Part shown: positions 35,431 to 44,351 of the stretch, piece after piece
How the letters are laid out: every line of letters begins with the position of its first letter
How positions within the stretch are numbered: position 1 is the first letter of the stretch
Source: Acinetobacter lwoffii
GTDB taxonomy: Bacteria; Pseudomonadota; Gammaproteobacteria; Pseudomonadales; Moraxellaceae
Reading direction: 5' to 3'
Assembly (NCBI RefSeq): GCF_002321025.1
Contig: NZ_DCLL01000062.1
Location: 1 to 61,687 of the forward strand
DNA length: 61,687 nt
Translations under genes and position numbers: made by a program
The notes under the pieces: model-generated
Database searches by the model: none
What the model was told of the DNA's origin: nothing
The model's input: only the letters and a program-made list of their open reading frames with translations

Positions 35431-35533
35431 TCCTATTTAAATTTTGTATAAAGCTCATTCTTTATGGGCTTTATTTTTACCTAGAACAGGAAAAGTGATT
35501 AAGCTGAACGCATTCATTTCATGATTGAAGCTT

Positions 35534-36193
35534 ATGCAACAGCTGCTGGATACTTTACCAAGCAAGGAACAAATTCAGACCTTTCCTGTATTTAAAAATC
35601 TTCCGATGCAACAGATTCAGGTGATTAATCGTCTGGAACAGTGTCATGCCCTTGCACAGGAGCTAAAAAGCCATGCAGTCCTGGGTTTCGATTCTGAATC
35701 CAAACCGACCTTTAAAGTTGGTGAGGTTTCTACCGGGCCACATCTGATTCAGCTGGCCACTTTAGATAAAGCCTATTTATTTCAAATGAATGATTCGATC
35801 TGGGATTTTCTTAAACCGATCTTTGCCAGTCGCGAGCAGATCAAGGTCGGTTTTGGCCTGAAAAATGATGCGCACCTGTTCCGTAAAAAAGGCATTGAAC
35901 TGAATAGTGTGATTGAACTGTCCAAATGTTTTAAAGCTTTTGGTTTAAACAATCCGGTCGGATTAAAAAATGCCATGGCTTTGCTATTTCAAGTAAATTT
36001 TCCTAAATCCAAACGGATTAGTACCTCGAACTGGGCCAGCAAGAAGCTAAGCCCGGCACAAATTGATTATGCAGCCGCAGATGCCTACGCGCCCGTGCTG
36101 GTATTTGAAGAATTACTACGTCGGGATTTATTACCCAGAGAGATTCCCAATACTTCATTAAAATTAAGAATCCGTCCTTCATCGACGGCTTAA
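35534..36193 (+). CDS. 3'-5' exonuclease, RNase D-like (DEDD)
   Basis: About 219 residues from the ATG at 35534 (a TTG is three codons earlier). Exo motif I LGFDSESKPTF (D-x-E, about 50), motif II VGFGLKNDAHLF (about 107) and motif III DYAAADAYAPVLVFEELL (Y and D, about 180) give a complete DEDDy set. There is no HRDC domain, so it is not full RNase D. Acts on RNA or DNA 3' ends; substrate unknown. Confidence 0.88.
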   Translation: MQQLLDTLPSKEQIQTFPVFKNLPMQQIQVINRLEQCHALAQELKSHAVLGFDSESKPTFKVGEVSTGPHLIQLATLDKAYLFQMNDSIWDFLKPIFASREQIKVGFGLKNDAHLFRKKGIELNSVIELSKCFKAFGLNNPVGLKNAMALLFQVNFPKSKRISTSNWASKKLSPAQIDYAAADAYAPVLVFEELLRRDLLPREIPNTSLKLRIRPSSTA

Positions 36194-36520
36194 GCGCTTA
36201 AGTGGCGTGTTGGTTCTGGTAACTTGATGTACGCATAAAAGCTGTGATGAGCGCGTTCGATGAGAGAGCTGTGACTTTAACAGGTCTTACAGCTTCGGTT
36301 ATCGACCAGCTCAGTACACGATCCGTTATGGAAAATCTGATCTCCATTCAAGAGACGGATCATTAAAATCATTAAAACGAGCAAAATAAATTACCTCACT
36401 GCTACCTATCTATGGACAGGTTTTCTTTATTCATACCGTTTAAGAGTTAGAAATTTCGACTTTATTTGCTAAGATGAATACACTCAAATTCATTCTAAAG
36501 ATTAAGCAAGGAGCGAAAGC
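36194..36520. other. 327-bp intergenic region upstream of hisA
   Basis: A perfect 14-bp palindrome CTTAAGCGCTTAAG (36189-36202) spans the exonuclease stop codon. An imperfect AGCTGT/ACAGCT hairpin lies near 36270-36295. A probable hisA promoter (TTAGAA, 17 bases, TAAGAT with TGC before it) lies about 50 bases before hisA. No gene seen. Confidence 0.5.
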
Positions 36521-37255
36521 ATGCTGATCATCCCTGCAATTGACCTGAAAGATGGCAAATGTGTCCGTTTAAAGCAAGGTCGTATGGAAGACGATACCGT
36601 ATTTTCAGACGATCCGGTCGCAACAGCACAGCATTGGGTAAATGAAGGCGCTCGCCGCTTACATTTAGTAGATTTAAACGGTGCTTTCGCAGGTACACCA
36701 ATCCATAAGCCAGTGGTTGAAGCCATTGTCCGATCTCAACCTGATTTGCCGATCCAGATTGGTGGTGGTATCCGTTCTCTGGAAACCATTGAGCATTATC
36801 TGCAAGCCGGTGTTTCTTTTGTGATCATTGGCACCAAAGCAGTTCAGGATCCTGAATTTGTTGAAGAAGCATGTCGAAAATTTGCTGGTCATATTATTGT
36901 TGGGATTGATGCCATGAATGGCATGGTAGCAACAGATGGCTGGGCCAATGTGACTGATGTCAAGGCTACTGACCTGGCGAAACGTTTTGCCGATGCTGGC
37001 GTGTCAAGCATTGTCTACACGGATATCGCGCGTGATGGCATGATGCAGGGTGTGAATATTGAGCAAACCGTGAATCTGGCGCAATACTCAGGTTTGCCTG
37101 TGATTGCTTCAGGCGGCGTGACCAATCTGGATGACGTGCGTAACCTGAAAGACCAACCGGGTATTTTAGGTGCAATTACCGGCCGTGCGATTTACGAAGG
37201 TACATTAAGCTTGCGTGAAGCACAGTTATTGCTAGATGAGCAACAGGCGCTATAA
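36521..37255 (+). CDS. hisA: ProFAR isomerase (phosphoribosylformimino-5-aminoimidazole carboxamide ribotide isomerase)
   Basis: 244-residue TIM barrel of histidine synthesis. The two catalytic Asp residues are in IPAIDLKDGKCVRL (about 8) and IVYTDIARDGM (about 129). Phosphate-binding glycines in QIGGGIRS and ASGGV are intact. AAGGAG precedes the ATG. Confidence 0.98.
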   Translation: MLIIPAIDLKDGKCVRLKQGRMEDDTVFSDDPVATAQHWVNEGARRLHLVDLNGAFAGTPIHKPVVEAIVRSQPDLPIQIGGGIRSLETIEHYLQAGVSFVIIGTKAVQDPEFVEEACRKFAGHIIVGIDAMNGMVATDGWANVTDVKATDLAKRFADAGVSSIVYTDIARDGMMQGVNIEQTVNLAQYSGLPVIASGGVTNLDDVRNLKDQPGILGAITGRAIYEGTLSLREAQLLLDEQQAL

Positions 37256-37269
37256 TTAAGTCTGCTGTA

Positions 37270-37294
37270 AAAGAGGTCTTCGGACCTCTTTTTT
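37270..37294 (+). terminator. Terminator of hisA
   Basis: AAGAGGTC-TTCG-GACCTCTT with a stable UUCG tetraloop and a T run. Confidence 0.92.
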
Positions 37295-37321
37295 ATTTTT
37301 TTAATTTTCTGATCTCCTGGC

Positions 37322-38251
37322 ATGTCTACACTTATTTCCAAAAATCACTCCGGCTGGATGGTAAAAGCACCGCAACTCGCCCTGATCCTGATCACCATTA
37401 TCTGGGGCGGCAGTTTTATTACTGTGCAATACGGGCTAAATTTTAGCAGTCCGATTATGTTTGTCGGCCTGCGCTTTGCTGCGGCAGCGCTTGCTGTCAC
37501 CCTGATTTCACTGAAGTCGCTAAAAGGCATGAACCTGAAAGAAGTGTTCGCTGGCGCGGTGATTGGCATCATGATCGCCATTGGCTACGGCACTCAAACT
37601 GTGGGCTTGCAGACCATCAGCAGCAGCGAATCGGCTTTTTTAACCGCCTTGTATGTTCCACTGGTTCCAATCCTGCTCTGGTTAATGTTCCGTAAAAAAC
37701 CGCATGTCATGACCTGGATCGGAGCACTGTTTGCCTTTATCGGTCTGGTGTTTTTGACAGGAAATGGCTTTGCTGCGATTCAGCTCAGTTTCGGGCAAAC
37801 CCTGACTTTGCTCGGTTCGATTGCGATTGCACTGGAGATTATTTTTATCAGCCATTTTGCCGAGCAGGTGAATGTACGCCGGGTCACCGTGCTGCAACTG
37901 ATTTTTGCGTCCCTGTTCTGCTTTATGATCGCACCTGTTTTAGGTGAATCTCAGCTACCTGAATTCCACTGGCATCTGGCAGGGATTTTAGTCGGTTTGG
38001 GCATTGCCAGTGCCTTGATTCAACTGGTGATGAACTGGGCGCAGCGCATGGTCGACCCATCACAGGCAGCGATTATCTATGCCGGCAAACCGGTATGGGC
38101 AGCCCTGTTTGGCCGTCTGGCCGGAGAACGGCTACCTGCACTCGCGCTAGTCGGTGGATTGATGGTGGTGCTTGGCGTGATTGCCAGTGAATGGAAACCA
38201 AAGTTTTTAAGAAAAGAACCCACAGAAGAATTAAAGCAAGATCTTTCTTAA
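37322..38251 (+). CDS. EamA-family (DMT) permease
   Basis: 309 residues with about ten membrane helices in two EamA repeats (about 18-140 and 160-295). The signature WGGSFITVQYGLNFSSPIMFVGLRF starts the first repeat, and AAIIYAGKPVWAALFGRLAGERL closes the second. Members export amino acids, drugs or metabolites; substrate unknown. Begins 28 bases after the hisA terminator. Confidence 0.88.
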   Translation: MSTLISKNHSGWMVKAPQLALILITIIWGGSFITVQYGLNFSSPIMFVGLRFAAAALAVTLISLKSLKGMNLKEVFAGAVIGIMIAIGYGTQTVGLQTISSSESAFLTALYVPLVPILLWLMFRKKPHVMTWIGALFAFIGLVFLTGNGFAAIQLSFGQTLTLLGSIAIALEIIFISHFAEQVNVRRVTVLQLIFASLFCFMIAPVLGESQLPEFHWHLAGILVGLGIASALIQLVMNWAQRMVDPSQAAIIYAGKPVWAALFGRLAGERLPALALVGGLMVVLGVIASEWKPKFLRKEPTEELKQDLS

Positions 38252-38258
38252 TTCCGCT

Positions 38259-38288
38259 AAATCCCCCTTAAAAAAGGGGGATTTTTTT
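38259..38288 (+). terminator. Terminator of the EamA permease gene
   Basis: AAATCCCCC / GGGGGATTT with loop TTAAAAAA and T7. Confidence 0.85.
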
Positions 38289-38310
38289 CTCTAAGGAAAT
38301 ACGGCTAAAA

Positions 38311-38706
38311 TTATTTGCTATACATCGGTCTATTGTCATTTAAGCGCATGATGCCGCGAATCGCCCGATACACAATCCAGATCCAGGCCAAAACCACCAC
38401 CACTAAACAGAACGCCGATGCGCCAAATGCGACCCCTGCAAACAGGTTAGGATCTTCGCCGGTAAAGAACAAAAAGAAAAATGGAATAAAGGCGACGATA
38501 TTCCAGAACAGATACCACCAAAAACTGCGGATCTGCCAGGTGAAGTGGCTTTCAAAGATTGAACCGCGCACATCACGACGTTTGACATAGTTAATGATTA
38601 AAGCCACGACAGCCAGTAGGCCAGCACTAAAAATGGCCACAATATATAAGATGTACAGGACAAAAGTCAGCGTGCGATTTGGGTCTTTATCAATGGAATA
38701 ATTCAC
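38311..38706 (-). CDS. DUF4870-like small membrane protein
   Basis: 131 residues with three membrane helices (about 13-38, 60-80, 90-112). The pattern INYVKRRDVRGSIFESHFTWQIRSFWW and IVYRAIRGIMRLNDNRPMY fits the DUF4870 family. Function unknown. Confidence 0.82.
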   Translation of the reverse strand: MNYSIDKDPNRTLTFVLYILYIVAIFSAGLLAVVALIINYVKRRDVRGSIFESHFTWQIRSFWWYLFWNIVAFIPFFFLFFTGEDPNLFAGVAFGASAFCLVVVVLAWIWIVYRAIRGIMRLNDNRPMYSK

Positions 38707-38727
38707 GTCCCCTCCTAGTGTGTTCCC

Positions 38728-39354
38728 CTAGATATTTAAACTATTCAATGGGGAAATCAGCCATATAATCAAAATGATGTTAAAGGCTATGGTACAAAAA
38801 TATATCTGCCGGAAAGGTTGTTTTTGTGTTTTATGCCGTAATTTCTGCTGGGCCAACCAGGCTGCTGGCCAGCCACCCAAGAAGGCCACCAGATGCAGGG
38901 TATTTTCCGGAATACGGCGATTGCCCAGCTGGGCCGCTTCCTTATCTTGCGCATAAAGCCAGTAGCTGAGCGCATTCATCAGGCTGACCAGCAACAACAC
39001 CAGTCCACTGAGTAAACCGCCCAAGGTCAAAGCCACCAGAAAGAGAATATAGAGCACACATGCAATTTGCATCGGCTGTAATTTCTGTGCCTGTTGTGGC
39101 TTGGACGGTTTGAGTTTTGCTTGCAGACTTTTGGCCTGAGAGGCTTTCAGGTACATGACCTGCTGGGCACGATAACGTCCGCGTTCATCCAGAATCACCA
39201 GATAATCCAGCGCACAGCCGACAATGGGACGTGGGCCAGGTTTGACAAAATCCTTGATATGCAGAAATACGCGATCTTTGGCCAGATCATTGGGCTGGAT
39301 AAAACCATAACCTTTGTCATCAAACCATTCCACCAAACGCCCCTGATCGCGCAT
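38728..39354 (-). CDS. Cold-shock-like plus DUF1294 membrane protein
   Basis: 208 residues. N-terminal CSD fold with RNA-binding signature GRLVEWFDDKGYGFIQPND (about 5-23), a Gln/Lys linker, three to four membrane helices, and a DUF1294 region (MNALSYWLYAQDKEAAQLGNRRIPE; LVAFLGGWPAAWLAQQKLRHK). A common gammaproteobacterial fusion; role unknown. Confidence 0.88.
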   Translation of the reverse strand: MRDQGRLVEWFDDKGYGFIQPNDLAKDRVFLHIKDFVKPGPRPIVGCALDYLVILDERGRYRAQQVMYLKASQAKSLQAKLKPSKPQQAQKLQPMQIACVLYILFLVALTLGGLLSGLVLLLVSLMNALSYWLYAQDKEAAQLGNRRIPENTLHLVAFLGGWPAAWLAQQKLRHKTQKQPFRQIYFCTIAFNIILIIWLISPLNSLNI

Positions 39355-39381
39355 ATCCCCTGTCCTTTTTGATTTGATTGT

Positions 39382-40329
39382 TTAAGCGGTGACGAATTTT
39401 AAGCGTTCAATCAGCATATTACGCATTTCATCCGGATTTTTTTGCAAAATATCTTCGCCCGTCCGGCCTAATGCTGCATTACGCTGAGCCACCTGCAGGC
39501 GCATCATCCAGAACCGTCCTGCCGCCATGGCCAGATACAATTCCAGACAGGCGCGTTCATCACTGGTTAAAGAACGAATCGTTTCATAGGCATTTAAAAA
39601 GGCAATCGCTTTTTCTTCGTTTAAGATTACGTCAGGATATTCGGTACAGAAGTCATTTAACGTAATGGCGATATCAAACAACCACTCATCTTTATTCAGC
39701 TCATAAAAATCCAGAATGCCATTCAGCTGATCGCCTTCAAATAAGGTATTGTCACGGAACAGATCGGAATGAATGAAACCGCGTGGACGGTCTGGATATA
39801 CCGCCGTCAACGCCTCATATAAACCTAATAATTTGCCGAGCAAGACTTTATCGGCCGGACTTAAACTCGGTTTGATCTCTTGAGAAACGGCTAGCCAATA
39901 CGCATGATCACGCACGAAATTACGTTGCAGTTTAAAGTCTTTGAGAGCCACATGCATTTTTGCCTGAGCCACTGCAATCGCTTCAACTTGTGCGACGGTA
40001 GATGGCATCGGATGCTCACCCATCAGGCGCGGTGCAATCTGTGCCGGTTTATCTTTAATGCGGTGAATGGCCTTGCCTGAATGCGACAAAGGCACAGGAA
40101 CGGCCAACCCGGCCTGACCCAGATGTTCCAGAACCGGAACCAGTTCGCCTGCTGCCTGTTCATCCATATCTTCAAATACGGTCAGTACATATTGCTGATC
40201 TTCGCAGACTAAAAAGTAGTTGGTATTTTGAATACCGCCTTGAATGGGAATCAGATCAATCGCCTTTAAACCATAAGGCGCTGCAAAATCCTGAACTTCC
40301 TTTAAAGTCAAAGTGGTATAAACCGACAT
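39382..40329 (-). CDS. thrB: Homoserine kinase, aminoglycoside-phosphotransferase fold
   Basis: Phosphorylates homoserine in threonine synthesis. About 315 residues from the ATG of M-S-V-Y-T-T; an upstream extension is not family-like. It belongs to the APH-type ThrB found in Pseudomonas and relatives, not the GHMP kinase. Brenner's motif is GFIHSDLFRDNTLF (about 185) with LDFYELNKDEWLFDIA (about 205). N-terminal PIQGGIQNTNYFL is characteristic. Divergent from hisF. Confidence 0.93.
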   Translation of the reverse strand: MSVYTTLTLKEVQDFAAPYGLKAIDLIPIQGGIQNTNYFLVCEDQQYVLTVFEDMDEQAAGELVPVLEHLGQAGLAVPVPLSHSGKAIHRIKDKPAQIAPRLMGEHPMPSTVAQVEAIAVAQAKMHVALKDFKLQRNFVRDHAYWLAVSQEIKPSLSPADKVLLGKLLGLYEALTAVYPDRPRGFIHSDLFRDNTLFEGDQLNGILDFYELNKDEWLFDIAITLNDFCTEYPDVILNEEKAIAFLNAYETIRSLTSDERACLELYLAMAAGRFWMMRLQVAQRNAALGRTGEDILQKNPDEMRNMLIERLKFVTA

Positions 40330-40442
40330 AGAAAACCTGCGAAAAAACTTACATAATTTTGCTAGAATACCGTTTCCATCTGCCAAGGTGTAGCGCTTGC
40401 GTGGGTGAGTTTCATAATCGGCTGTAATAATTGGAAAAATTT

Positions 40443-41201
40443 ATGCTAGCTAAACGTATTATTCCTTGTCTGGACGTGGATAACGGCCGCGTGGTCAAGG
40501 GTGTCCAGTTCCTTGATATTCGTGATGCGGGTGACCCGGTCGAAGTGGCGCGCCGATATAATGAACAAGGTGCCGATGAAATTACATTCCTTGATATTAC
40601 AGCTACACATCATGGACGCGACACGACTTACCGAACTGTTGAACGTATGGCCGAATCTGTATTCGTGCCTCTGACTGTCGGTGGTGGTGTCCGTAAAGTT
40701 GAAGATATCCGTTTACTGTTAAATGCTGGTGCAGACAAAGTCAGCATTAACTCGGCAGCAATTTATAATCCCGAGTTTGTGCAGGAAGCATCTCAACGCT
40801 TTGGCGCACAGTGCATCGTGGTGGCGATCGATGCCAAAAAGACTGGCGACCATAAATGGGAAATTTTCACCCACGGTGGCCGTAAAGAAACCGGGATTGA
40901 TGCGATTGAATGGGCTGTGAAAATGGCTGACTTCGGCGCAGGCGAGTTACTGATTACCTCGATGGATGCCGATGGTACCAAAGCCGGTTATGACCTCGCC
41001 CTGATGCGTGCCATCAATGACCGCGTCACGGTGCCGACGATTGCTTCTGGCGGTGTGGGTAATTTACAGCATTTGGCCGACGGCATTATTCATGGCGGTG
41101 CCGATGCGGTACTGGCAGCTTCAATTTTCCATTTTGGTCAACACACCATTCCGGAAGCCAAAGCCTATATGGCAGCCCAAGGCATTGAAATGCGCCTCTA
41201 A
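40443..41201 (+). CDS. hisF: Imidazole glycerol phosphate synthase, cyclase subunit
   Basis: 252-residue TIM barrel from the ATG at 40443. Catalytic Asp residues are in IPCLDVDNGRVVKG (about 11) and LITSMDADGTKAGYD (about 130). Works with HisH from the block upstream. An extended -10 (TGCTAGAAT near 40360) is a likely promoter within the divergent thrB gap. Ends in a strong terminator. Confidence 0.98.
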   Translation: MLAKRIIPCLDVDNGRVVKGVQFLDIRDAGDPVEVARRYNEQGADEITFLDITATHHGRDTTYRTVERMAESVFVPLTVGGGVRKVEDIRLLLNAGADKVSINSAAIYNPEFVQEASQRFGAQCIVVAIDAKKTGDHKWEIFTHGGRKETGIDAIEWAVKMADFGAGELLITSMDADGTKAGYDLALMRAINDRVTVPTIASGGVGNLQHLADGIIHGGADAVLAASIFHFGQHTIPEAKAYMAAQGIEMRL

Positions 41202-41225
41202 GCCGTTTTAGATGATGATTTGATT

Positions 41226-41256
41226 AAAGAGTGTTTTTTTATAAACACTCTTTTTT
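41226..41256 (+). terminator. Terminator of hisF
   Basis: AAGAGTGTTT / AAACACTCTT stem followed by a T run. Confidence 0.88.
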
Positions 41257-41292
41257 ATGACTCAGCTAAAACAACCAGGCAAATACGAGACA

Positions 41293-41317
41293 AAAAAAAG
41301 GAGTCTTTCGACTCCCT
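41293..41317 (-). terminator. Terminator of the hydroxylase-like gene
   Basis: On the minus strand GGAGTC-GAAA-GACTCC followed by T8. It lies beyond the repeat pair at 41440-41481, so that pair is inside the transcript's 3' UTR. Confidence 0.85.
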
Positions 41318-41439
41318 ATAAAACCAAGATAAGACTACAGCACTTGGTATTCAAAATAACTCATTACACCCAGAAACATTATCAGTATGAGGCTTTGCTC
41401 ACCGACAGAAGCAAATATAAGTGAAATCCACAGGACAAT

Positions 41440-41481
41440 ATTGACAATACAATCGTATTTTATTGACAAATCACGACAAAG
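41440..41481. promoter_or_regulatory. Direct-repeat pair, operator-like, downstream of the hydroxylase gene
   Basis: Two ATTGACA units start at 41440 and 41462, 22 bases apart. The second, ATTGACAAATCACGACAAAG, matches the unit at 42221 in 17 of 20 positions. Same orientation as the pair at 42199-42240. Confidence 0.5.
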
Positions 41482-41489
41482 CCCTGTTT

Positions 41490-42146
41490 TTACTCCCCAA
41501 CCTGCGTATTTAACTGCTTCATTAGCGTATTTTTTGCAGTATTTTTCGACATATTAGTGGAAGCATCTGCCCATTTAACCGGAAAATATTGTTCTGCCCA
41601 GTGGTTCAGTTTTTTCGAGATCGGTGCCGGTAAGCTCAGACCCAAAGGATTCTGTTCCTGCAAATCTGCCGGGGAAATCACCCGGGTACCGAGCAGATAG
41701 TCAAACCAGGGCTTGGTCACGCACCAATTAGCATCCTGATTGCTATTCATATGGTGATCATAATGCCAAGGCAGTGTCTTTTTAGCCCATTCCGGCTCCA
41801 GATGCGCCCGGCGATGTAAATAATAATAGTTGCCTGCACTATACAGGGTAGCCAGTGACATGCCTTTGGAGAAGGGATAAAAACTGAGTCCAAAGACGGT
41901 CGCGACCACTGCCAGTGAGACAATTTCATTGCGGGTACGCCAGTTGTCCAGTCCCTCTACATAGCCGAAATCGGAAAATTCCGTTTTTCGCACAATCCGG
42001 TGATGCTCCCAGTGTGAGCGCATACTCTCGGGTACCGGACTATAACGGCTCTTTCCCGGCCGGTGAACACCATGCAATACATATTTATGCGCAAACCATT
42101 CAAATCCATTTGCGACGACAAGTCCTGCCAGAAAACCTTTCCACAT
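41490..42146 (-). CDS. Fatty-acid-hydroxylase-superfamily-like membrane protein
   Basis: 218 residues. Histidine clusters fit the di-iron hydroxylase superfamily: FAHKYVLHGVHR (about 18-29), HWEHHRIVRK (about 45), YYLHRRAH (about 108) and WHYDHHMN (about 130). Two or three membrane helices. Substrate unknown; carotenoid, sterol and lipid hydroxylases share the fold. Divergent from an AraC-type regulator 109 bases away, and flanked on both sides by related repeat pairs. Confidence 0.82.
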   Translation of the reverse strand: MWKGFLAGLVVANGFEWFAHKYVLHGVHRPGKSRYSPVPESMRSHWEHHRIVRKTEFSDFGYVEGLDNWRTRNEIVSLAVVATVFGLSFYPFSKGMSLATLYSAGNYYYLHRRAHLEPEWAKKTLPWHYDHHMNSNQDANWCVTKPWFDYLLGTRVISPADLQEQNPLGLSLPAPISKKLNHWAEQYFPVKWADASTNMSKNTAKNTLMKQLNTQVGE

Positions 42147-42198
42147 AATCTTTTACCTCTTGGTCTATTTTTAATATAGGCTAAGTAAAAGACTAGAT

Positions 42199-42240
42199 AT
42201 TGACCAAAATATTCAATATGATTGACAAAATACGACAAAA
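42199..42240. promoter_or_regulatory. Direct-repeat pair, operator-like, between hydroxylase gene and AraC-type regulator
   Basis: Units beginning ATTGACCAAAATA (42199) and ATTGACAAAATACGACAAAA (42221) lie 22 bases apart in the divergent promoter region, as expected for an AraC-family dimer. Confidence 0.55.
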
Positions 42241-42255
42241 TAAAAGAATTAAAAA

Positions 42256-43266
42256 ATGCTGGTTCTAAAAAACTACGTAGGCTCGATATACGGTGGTTTA
42301 GGACATTTACTTTTGGACTATTATCAGCTGAAACAGCTCGAAGTCCCTGAGAAATTATTGGCCATTCAAAATCTGGAACGCTTTGATTTTACTCTGTGGC
42401 GTGATCTGCTGACGACACTTGATCAACAGCTGCAGCGCCCGGCTTTGGGCCTGGAAATTGCGCAACTGGTCGAGACTAAACATCTCGGGATTATCGGTTA
42501 TCTGGCACTTTCAAGTGAGACTCTGGGTGAAGCCTTCATGCGCTATCATGACTACCATCGCCTGATCTATGATGGTAGCCCGCTACAGGTTCAGGGAGAA
42601 GGCAATTATTTTTCGATTGGCTGGATCGAAGTCCCGTTTCAGCTCAATACTCAATTGACCGATGAAATCGCAATTGCGCTAATGACGGAATTCGTAAAAG
42701 CCAATGTTCAGAACCCGCACGGGGTTCAGTTATACGAAGTACATTTCCAGCATCCAATGCCTAAAAATATTGCACTCTATGAGCAGTATTTCGGCTGTAA
42801 AGTCCGCTTTTCTCAAGCCAGAAATCAGGTATTGATGCATGTCAGTGAACTGTCCAGACCGCTGAAACAGGGCGACCAGACCTTGCAGAAACTGCTGATG
42901 CAACAGGCCAAAGCATTGTTAGAAAAATTTCCGCACTCCACCCTCATTGATCAGCAACTGCAGCAGGCGATTCTGATTGGCCTGCAAAAAAACCTGTTCC
43001 AGATCGAGCATATTGCCGAGCAGATGAATTTTTCCGTGCGTCAGTTACAACGCCATTTGCAGAAACAGGGCAAAACCTATCAGCAACGTATGCAGGAAAT
43101 CCGCTGCATGATGGCCATGCAATATCTGAAAGATCCGCACTTGAGCTTGCAGGAAACTGCCATGTTACTCGGTTATTCTGAACAAAGTGCGTTTCAGCGT
43201 GCCTTTAAGCAATGGACCCAACTGACGCCGCAGCAGTGGCGCCAACAGAATATGCCAGCTGCTTAA
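42256..43266 (+). CDS. AraC-family transcriptional regulator
   Basis: 336 residues. An N-terminal arabinose-binding-like domain of the OruR/ArgR type (about 15-190; GLEIAQLVETKHLGIIGYLALSSETLGEA) is followed by a C-terminal AraC helix-turn-helix pair (IEHIAEQMNFSVRQLQRHLQKQGKTYQ; LSLQETAMLLGYSEQSAFQRAFKQWT). Divergent position suggests it controls the hydroxylase-like gene, probably through the 22-bp-spaced repeats. An IS982 element lies after its 3' end without disrupting it. Confidence 0.9.
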   Translation: MLVLKNYVGSIYGGLGHLLLDYYQLKQLEVPEKLLAIQNLERFDFTLWRDLLTTLDQQLQRPALGLEIAQLVETKHLGIIGYLALSSETLGEAFMRYHDYHRLIYDGSPLQVQGEGNYFSIGWIEVPFQLNTQLTDEIAIALMTEFVKANVQNPHGVQLYEVHFQHPMPKNIALYEQYFGCKVRFSQARNQVLMHVSELSRPLKQGDQTLQKLLMQQAKALLEKFPHSTLIDQQLQQAILIGLQKNLFQIEHIAEQMNFSVRQLQRHLQKQGKTYQQRMQEIRCMMAMQYLKDPHLSLQETAMLLGYSEQSAFQRAFKQWTQLTPQQWRQQNMPAA

Positions 43267-43351
43267 ACTACCAGCATGTTCGTTTGATATACGGGCTTCA
43301 AGCAGGATTGACGATTTTAATCCCTTGCCCCTATGACCTGATGATAAATAT

Positions 43352-43358
43352 AAAAATA
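43352..43358. repeat. Target site duplication of the IS982-family element (left)
   Basis: AAAAATA at 43352-43358 is repeated at 44333-44339 immediately outside the element ends; it could be read as 8 bp with one more A. Confidence 0.75.
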
Positions 43359-44332
43359 ACCCCAATCTCAACTTTTTAAGTGATTGAAATAAAAAGGACA
43401 TAACCCTATTTTAGTTTCCACCAAGAAATTAAAGCAAAGTTATGTCCATTGAAGAATTTATCATTTTTGTCTATGTAATCATAGAAGAACTTTATCCCAT
43501 TGTTGTTACTCAGCCCCTGAGAACTCGTGGTTTTCCGCCTGCTGTTACTGATGCAGAAATCATCACTATGCAAATAGTAGGTGAATTTCTTGGTTTAGAT
43601 ACAGACAAAAATATTTGGATGTATTTCAAAAACAATTGGTTAGAATGGTTTCCAAAATTAGGATCTTATCCCAATTTCTGTAAACATTGTGCAAACCTGT
43701 GGCATGTCAGTCAATCCATTATGGCACAGCTCATTCAGCGTTATGGTTCAGATAACATTCACTTTATTGATGGCTTCCCACTCCCTGTCTGTAGTTATAC
43801 CAGAGCGAGAAAGCATAAAAACTTTAAAGAATACGCAGGTTTTAGTTATTGTGCTGCAAAACAAGAAAAATATTATGGTTTCAAAGCTCATATCGTCATT
43901 AATCTTTCAGGCATGATTTCGGGTTATACCTTTGCACCTGCTCATTGTGATGAGCGAGATGTTGCACCTGAAATTACGAATGATATTTACGGTTTACTGG
44001 GAGCAGATAAGGGCTATTTAAGACCAGAATTGAAACGATATTATGAATATCAGGGTATTGATTTACAAACACCCTTTAGAAAAAACATGATAGATTTCAG
44101 ACCTAAAGAGACACTGCAAATACTGATGAAAGCCAGAAGAAAGATTGAAACAGTGATTGGTCAATTAACAGATCGCTTTCACATTCAGAAAGTGAGGGCA
44201 AAAGATCTATGGCATTTAACCCACCGCATAACTCGTAAAATTCTGTCGCATACAATTTGTGTGGTGCTAAATAAAAAGCTTGGTCATTCACCAATTCAAT
44301 TCGAAAATCTTATTTTAAGTTGAGATTGGCGT
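43359..44332 (+). mobile_element. IS982-family element, 974 bp
   Basis: The ends match as inverted repeats ACCCCAATCTCAACTT (left) and ACGCCAATCTCAACTT (right, complement), with one mismatch. Flanked by a 7-bp direct repeat. One intact transposase. Inserted between the AraC-type gene and an aquaporin-like remnant, which may mean the element or an associated deletion removed most of that gene. Confidence 0.92.
43442..44323 (+). CDS. IS982-family transposase
   Basis: 293 residues, full length. DDE residues: Asp in IHFIDGFPLPVC (about 116), Asp in LLGADKGYLRPE (about 178) and Glu in ARRKIETVIGQLTDRF (about 230). Typical N terminus with FPPAVTDAEIITMQIVGEFLG. Probably active. Confidence 0.93.
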   Translation: MSIEEFIIFVYVIIEELYPIVVTQPLRTRGFPPAVTDAEIITMQIVGEFLGLDTDKNIWMYFKNNWLEWFPKLGSYPNFCKHCANLWHVSQSIMAQLIQRYGSDNIHFIDGFPLPVCSYTRARKHKNFKEYAGFSYCAAKQEKYYGFKAHIVINLSGMISGYTFAPAHCDERDVAPEITNDIYGLLGADKGYLRPELKRYYEYQGIDLQTPFRKNMIDFRPKETLQILMKARRKIETVIGQLTDRFHIQKVRAKDLWHLTHRITRKILSHTICVVLNKKLGHSPIQFENLILS

Positions 44333-44351
44333 AAAAATAAGGAATTAAAAT

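Noticed and set aside
36189..36202. 14-bp perfect palindrome CTTAAGCGCTTAAG
   Set aside because: It overlaps a stop codon, is single, and has no T run; likely chance or minor.
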